Origin: an uncultured Clostridia bacterium
Lineage (GTDB): Bacteria > Bacillota > Clostridia > Christensenellales > Pumilibacteraceae
Direction: 5' to 3'
Assembly (NCBI GenBank): GCA_934270565.1
Contig: CAKQPR010000002.1
Location: 1 to 64,000, forward strand
DNA length: 64,000 nt
Shown: piece by piece, positions 59,840 to 64,000 of the stretch
Layout: each line of letters begins with the position of its first letter
Position numbering within the stretch: position 1 is the first letter of the stretch
Position numbers and translations under genes: made by a program
The notes under the pieces: generated by a model
Databases searched by the model: none
Seen by the model: only the letters and a program-made list of their open reading frames with translations
What the model was told of the DNA's origin: nothing

Positions 59840-60709
59840 TTACTCGACGTTGCGGATCTGTTCTTTTATCTTTTCGAGCTCGTTTTTCATATAGATCACG
59901 AGCGAGGTAAGCGTTTTGTCGTTGGACTTCGAGCCCATAGTATTGATTTCTCTGCCCATTTCCTGCGAAATGAAATCGAGGTTTCTGCCCTGCGGTCCGT
60001 CCGCTTTGGTCGCCGCGCGGTACTGCGCGATATGCGAGCCGAGCCGTTGAATTTCCTCGTTGATGTCCGCTTTGTCAGCGAAGAACGCCACTTCGTTGAG
60101 TAGTCTCGCTTCGTCGATTTCGACGCCCGCGAGCGCTTCGGTTATACGAGTGCGAAGTTTTTCGCGGTATTCTTCCACTACGAGCGGCGCACGTTCGACG
60201 ACTTTTTTAAGCGCTTCGTCGATATTGTCGGCAAGATCGCGAAGATTTTTCGTAACGCCCGCGCCTTCTTTTATCCTCATTTTGTCGAGCGCTTCCACCG
60301 CGCCTTCGGTTGCTTTTGTCACTATGTCGCGGAGCTCGTCCTCGCTTTCCTCTTCGGCGCGTTCCGTCACGACCGACGGGGCTTTGAGAAGATCCACGAC
60401 CGAATATTCGCCGCTTACGCCGAACTTTTCGGCAAGCGTTTTCGCCGCGTCGAGGTAAGCTTTCGCCGCCGCTTCGTCAACGTCGATATGACTTTCCGCT
60501 TCGCTGACGTAAGTAAGGAACACGTCAACCGAGCCGCGCGAGAGTTTGCTTTTTATAACCGACTTGACGTCGTTTTCGAACGGCGCGAGCACCTTTGGAA
60601 GCCGCACGTTGATTTCGAGGTATCTGTTATTTACGGCTTTCATCTCGACCGTGAGCGAACGCGTAGGTTCGCTTACGACGCATTTGCCGTAGCCCGTCAT
60701 ACTTTTCAT
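59840..60709 (-). CDS. YicC family endoribonuclease-like protein
   Basis: 289 residues. The N-terminal YicC domain has KSMTGYGKC and VEMKAVNNRYLEINVRLP, and the C-terminal DUF1732 has NEEIQRLGSHIAQYR and GRNLDFISQEMGREINTMGSK. Family members cut RNA endonucleolytically. GGAG precedes ATG 60709, which overlaps the preceding gene's stop by 4 bases. Confidence 0.92.
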   Translation of the reverse strand: MKSMTGYGKCVVSEPTRSLTVEMKAVNNRYLEINVRLPKVLAPFENDVKSVIKSKLSRGSVDVFLTYVSEAESHIDVDEAAAKAYLDAAKTLAEKFGVSGEYSVVDLLKAPSVVTERAEEESEDELRDIVTKATEGAVEALDKMRIKEGAGVTKNLRDLADNIDEALKKVVERAPLVVEEYREKLRTRITEALAGVEIDEARLLNEVAFFADKADINEEIQRLGSHIAQYRAATKADGPQGRNLDFISQEMGREINTMGSKSNDKTLTSLVIYMKNELEKIKEQIRNVE

Positions 60710-61683
60710 TCTTCTACTCCGTAAATTCTGTACATTTCGTCGCGCTTTACGTCGAACGTCGTTTCTTCGCCGCTTCGCCGCACAAGCACGTTTCCTTTAT
60801 CCGTAACTTCGCCGATCACCGTAACGGGTATGCGGGCTTCGTTCAAAGCCGCCGCGACCTTTTCGGGATCGGTCGTAACGATAAGCATACTGCCGCTCGA
60901 AACAAGCCCGAGCGGATCGGCGCCGCACAGCGCGCACAGCTTTTCGGTAAGCTTGCTTATCGGCATACGATCTTCGTAAAGCCGCGCGCCGAGCCCCGCG
61001 TTCGAGCAGATTTCGGCAACCGCGCCGAGCACGCCGCCTTCGGTAACGTCGTGCATCGCTTTGACTTCGGGCAGGTGCGAAATCGCTTTCGATTCCGCTC
61101 CGACGTCGAGCATTTCGCGGAACGAATCTAGTTCGGCTCGCTCCTCCTCGGTAAGCTTCGGCTTCTTCTCGTCCGCCAGAAGGCAACTGCCTTCGAGCGC
61201 GAGAAGCTTTGTAACCATTATTTTGTCGCCCGCACGTAAGTCATCCTTCATAATCGGGCGTTTCGTGCGCCCTATCGCGGTGCCGCACACTATCGGACGG
61301 GTTACGCAATCGGAAAACTCGGTATGTCCGCCGACGATTTCCACGCCGAGCGATTTCGCCCGCGCCGTCGCACCGTCCATAATCCTGCCCACGTCAGACG
61401 GATCGGAATCGGGCGTCATAATTACGATGAGAGTCATAGCGACGGGTTCTCCGCCGTTTGCGGCAACGTCGTTACAGCAAACGCTCACGCAAAGCGCGCC
61501 CGTTTCGTACAGATCCGTGCCCGCCGTGATCGGGTCGGAGGAAACCAGAATTCTGTCGGGAATATTCAGAAGCGCGCAGTCCTCGCCTATCGCCGCGCCC
61601 GCCTCGACCTCGGGGCGAATACGGTCAAGCTTGTCTATAACGTTCTTTTCCAATTCCTCAGAAGTAAGTTTTCCGAATCTCAT
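60706..61683 (-). CDS. AIR synthase-like protein (HypE/ThiL/PurM superfamily)
   Basis: 325-residue ATP-dependent enzyme of the PurM-like fold. GAAIGEDCALLN, a glycine-rich N-terminal strand, is followed by VCCNDVAANGGEPVAMTL and the C-terminal core MHDVTEGGVLGAVAEICSNAG. The pattern is nearest the HypE-like COG0309 group, but the C-terminal Cys used by HypE is not evident, so the reaction is unknown. It heads the cluster that runs to spoVM. ATG 61683 lies 8 bases after TATAAT, with no ribosome-binding site. Confidence 0.8.
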   Translation of the reverse strand: MRFGKLTSEELEKNVIDKLDRIRPEVEAGAAIGEDCALLNIPDRILVSSDPITAGTDLYETGALCVSVCCNDVAANGGEPVAMTLIVIMTPDSDPSDVGRIMDGATARAKSLGVEIVGGHTEFSDCVTRPIVCGTAIGRTKRPIMKDDLRAGDKIMVTKLLALEGSCLLADEKKPKLTEEERAELDSFREMLDVGAESKAISHLPEVKAMHDVTEGGVLGAVAEICSNAGLGARLYEDRMPISKLTEKLCALCGADPLGLVSSGSMLIVTTDPEKVAAALNEARIPVTVIGEVTDKGNVLVRRSGEETTFDVKRDEMYRIYGVEE

Positions 61684-61691
61684 ACGTTTAT

Positions 61692-64000
<2,309 letters not shown>

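Overview
The window looks like a chromosome segment of an uncultured, spore-forming member of the Clostridia, perhaps a gut lineage near the Christensenellales. The evidence is a complete spoIIIAA-AH operon, spoIVB, spoVM and a DacF-type carboxypeptidase. It also has Firmicute-style gene order (spoIIIA, nusB, folD, xseAB, ispA, dxs, nadK, argR, recN, spoIVB; and yicC, gmk, rpoZ, coaBC, priA, def, fmt, rsmB, rlmN, rsgA, rpe, thiN, spoVM, then rpmB, yloU, fakA, recG). The order-level placement is inference. Almost all genes lie on the minus strand; only the AraC regulator, a 1,419-residue lipoprotein and rpmB are on the plus strand. I saw no rRNA or tRNA gene, prophage, transposase or CRISPR array.

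Layout. 1-275: tandem ~131-bp repeats. 286-2948: a TetR-controlled operon (TetR, DUF998 membrane protein, GNAT, CatB/Vat-like acetyltransferase) with a near-consensus promoter overlapped by an inverted-repeat operator. 3023-8797: an amino-sugar gene set (PIG-L deacetylase, NagB-like deaminase, PfkB kinase, class II aldolase) beside a divergent AraC regulator and a cytoplasmic glycoside hydrolase. 8895-10942: thrS behind a T-box. 10987-16668: a membrane-anchored protein, a small inverted-repeat (MITE-like) element that appears to carry a promoter, and the giant lipoprotein. 16684-33155: sporulation, DNA repair and isoprenoid core genes. 33254-42746: a frameshifted lipoprotein, aspartokinase, DUF1015, a 45-residue remnant-like CdaR, CdaA, an M28 peptidase, holA, the DUF421/DUF4363 pair, DUF1292, RuvX and YtxH. 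42819-44856: the iron-sulfur operon iscR-nifS-nifU. 44906-49617: recG, a DnaA-box cluster, fakA, yloU and rpmB. 49715-61720: the long translation/nucleotide cluster ending in spoVM. 61717-64000: ligA and the 3' end of pcrA.

How the genes fit together. The amino-sugar set can in principle take an N-acetylated hexosamine to triose phosphates (deacetylation, deamination/isomerisation, phosphorylation, aldol cleavage). The SpoIIIA proteins form the mother-cell side of the feeding-tube channel, SpoIVB is the forespore signalling protease, and SpoVM is the coat-anchoring peptide. CdaA makes c-di-AMP, but its usual partner CdaR is reduced here to a membrane anchor. The IscR-NifS-NifU operon lies close to two small proteins with Cys/His-rich tails. 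Three genes (araC, ruvX and the AIR-synthase homologue) have promoters so close to the start codon that their mRNAs should be leaderless or nearly so. Start codons were adjusted by ribosome-binding site where possible; several genes use TTG.
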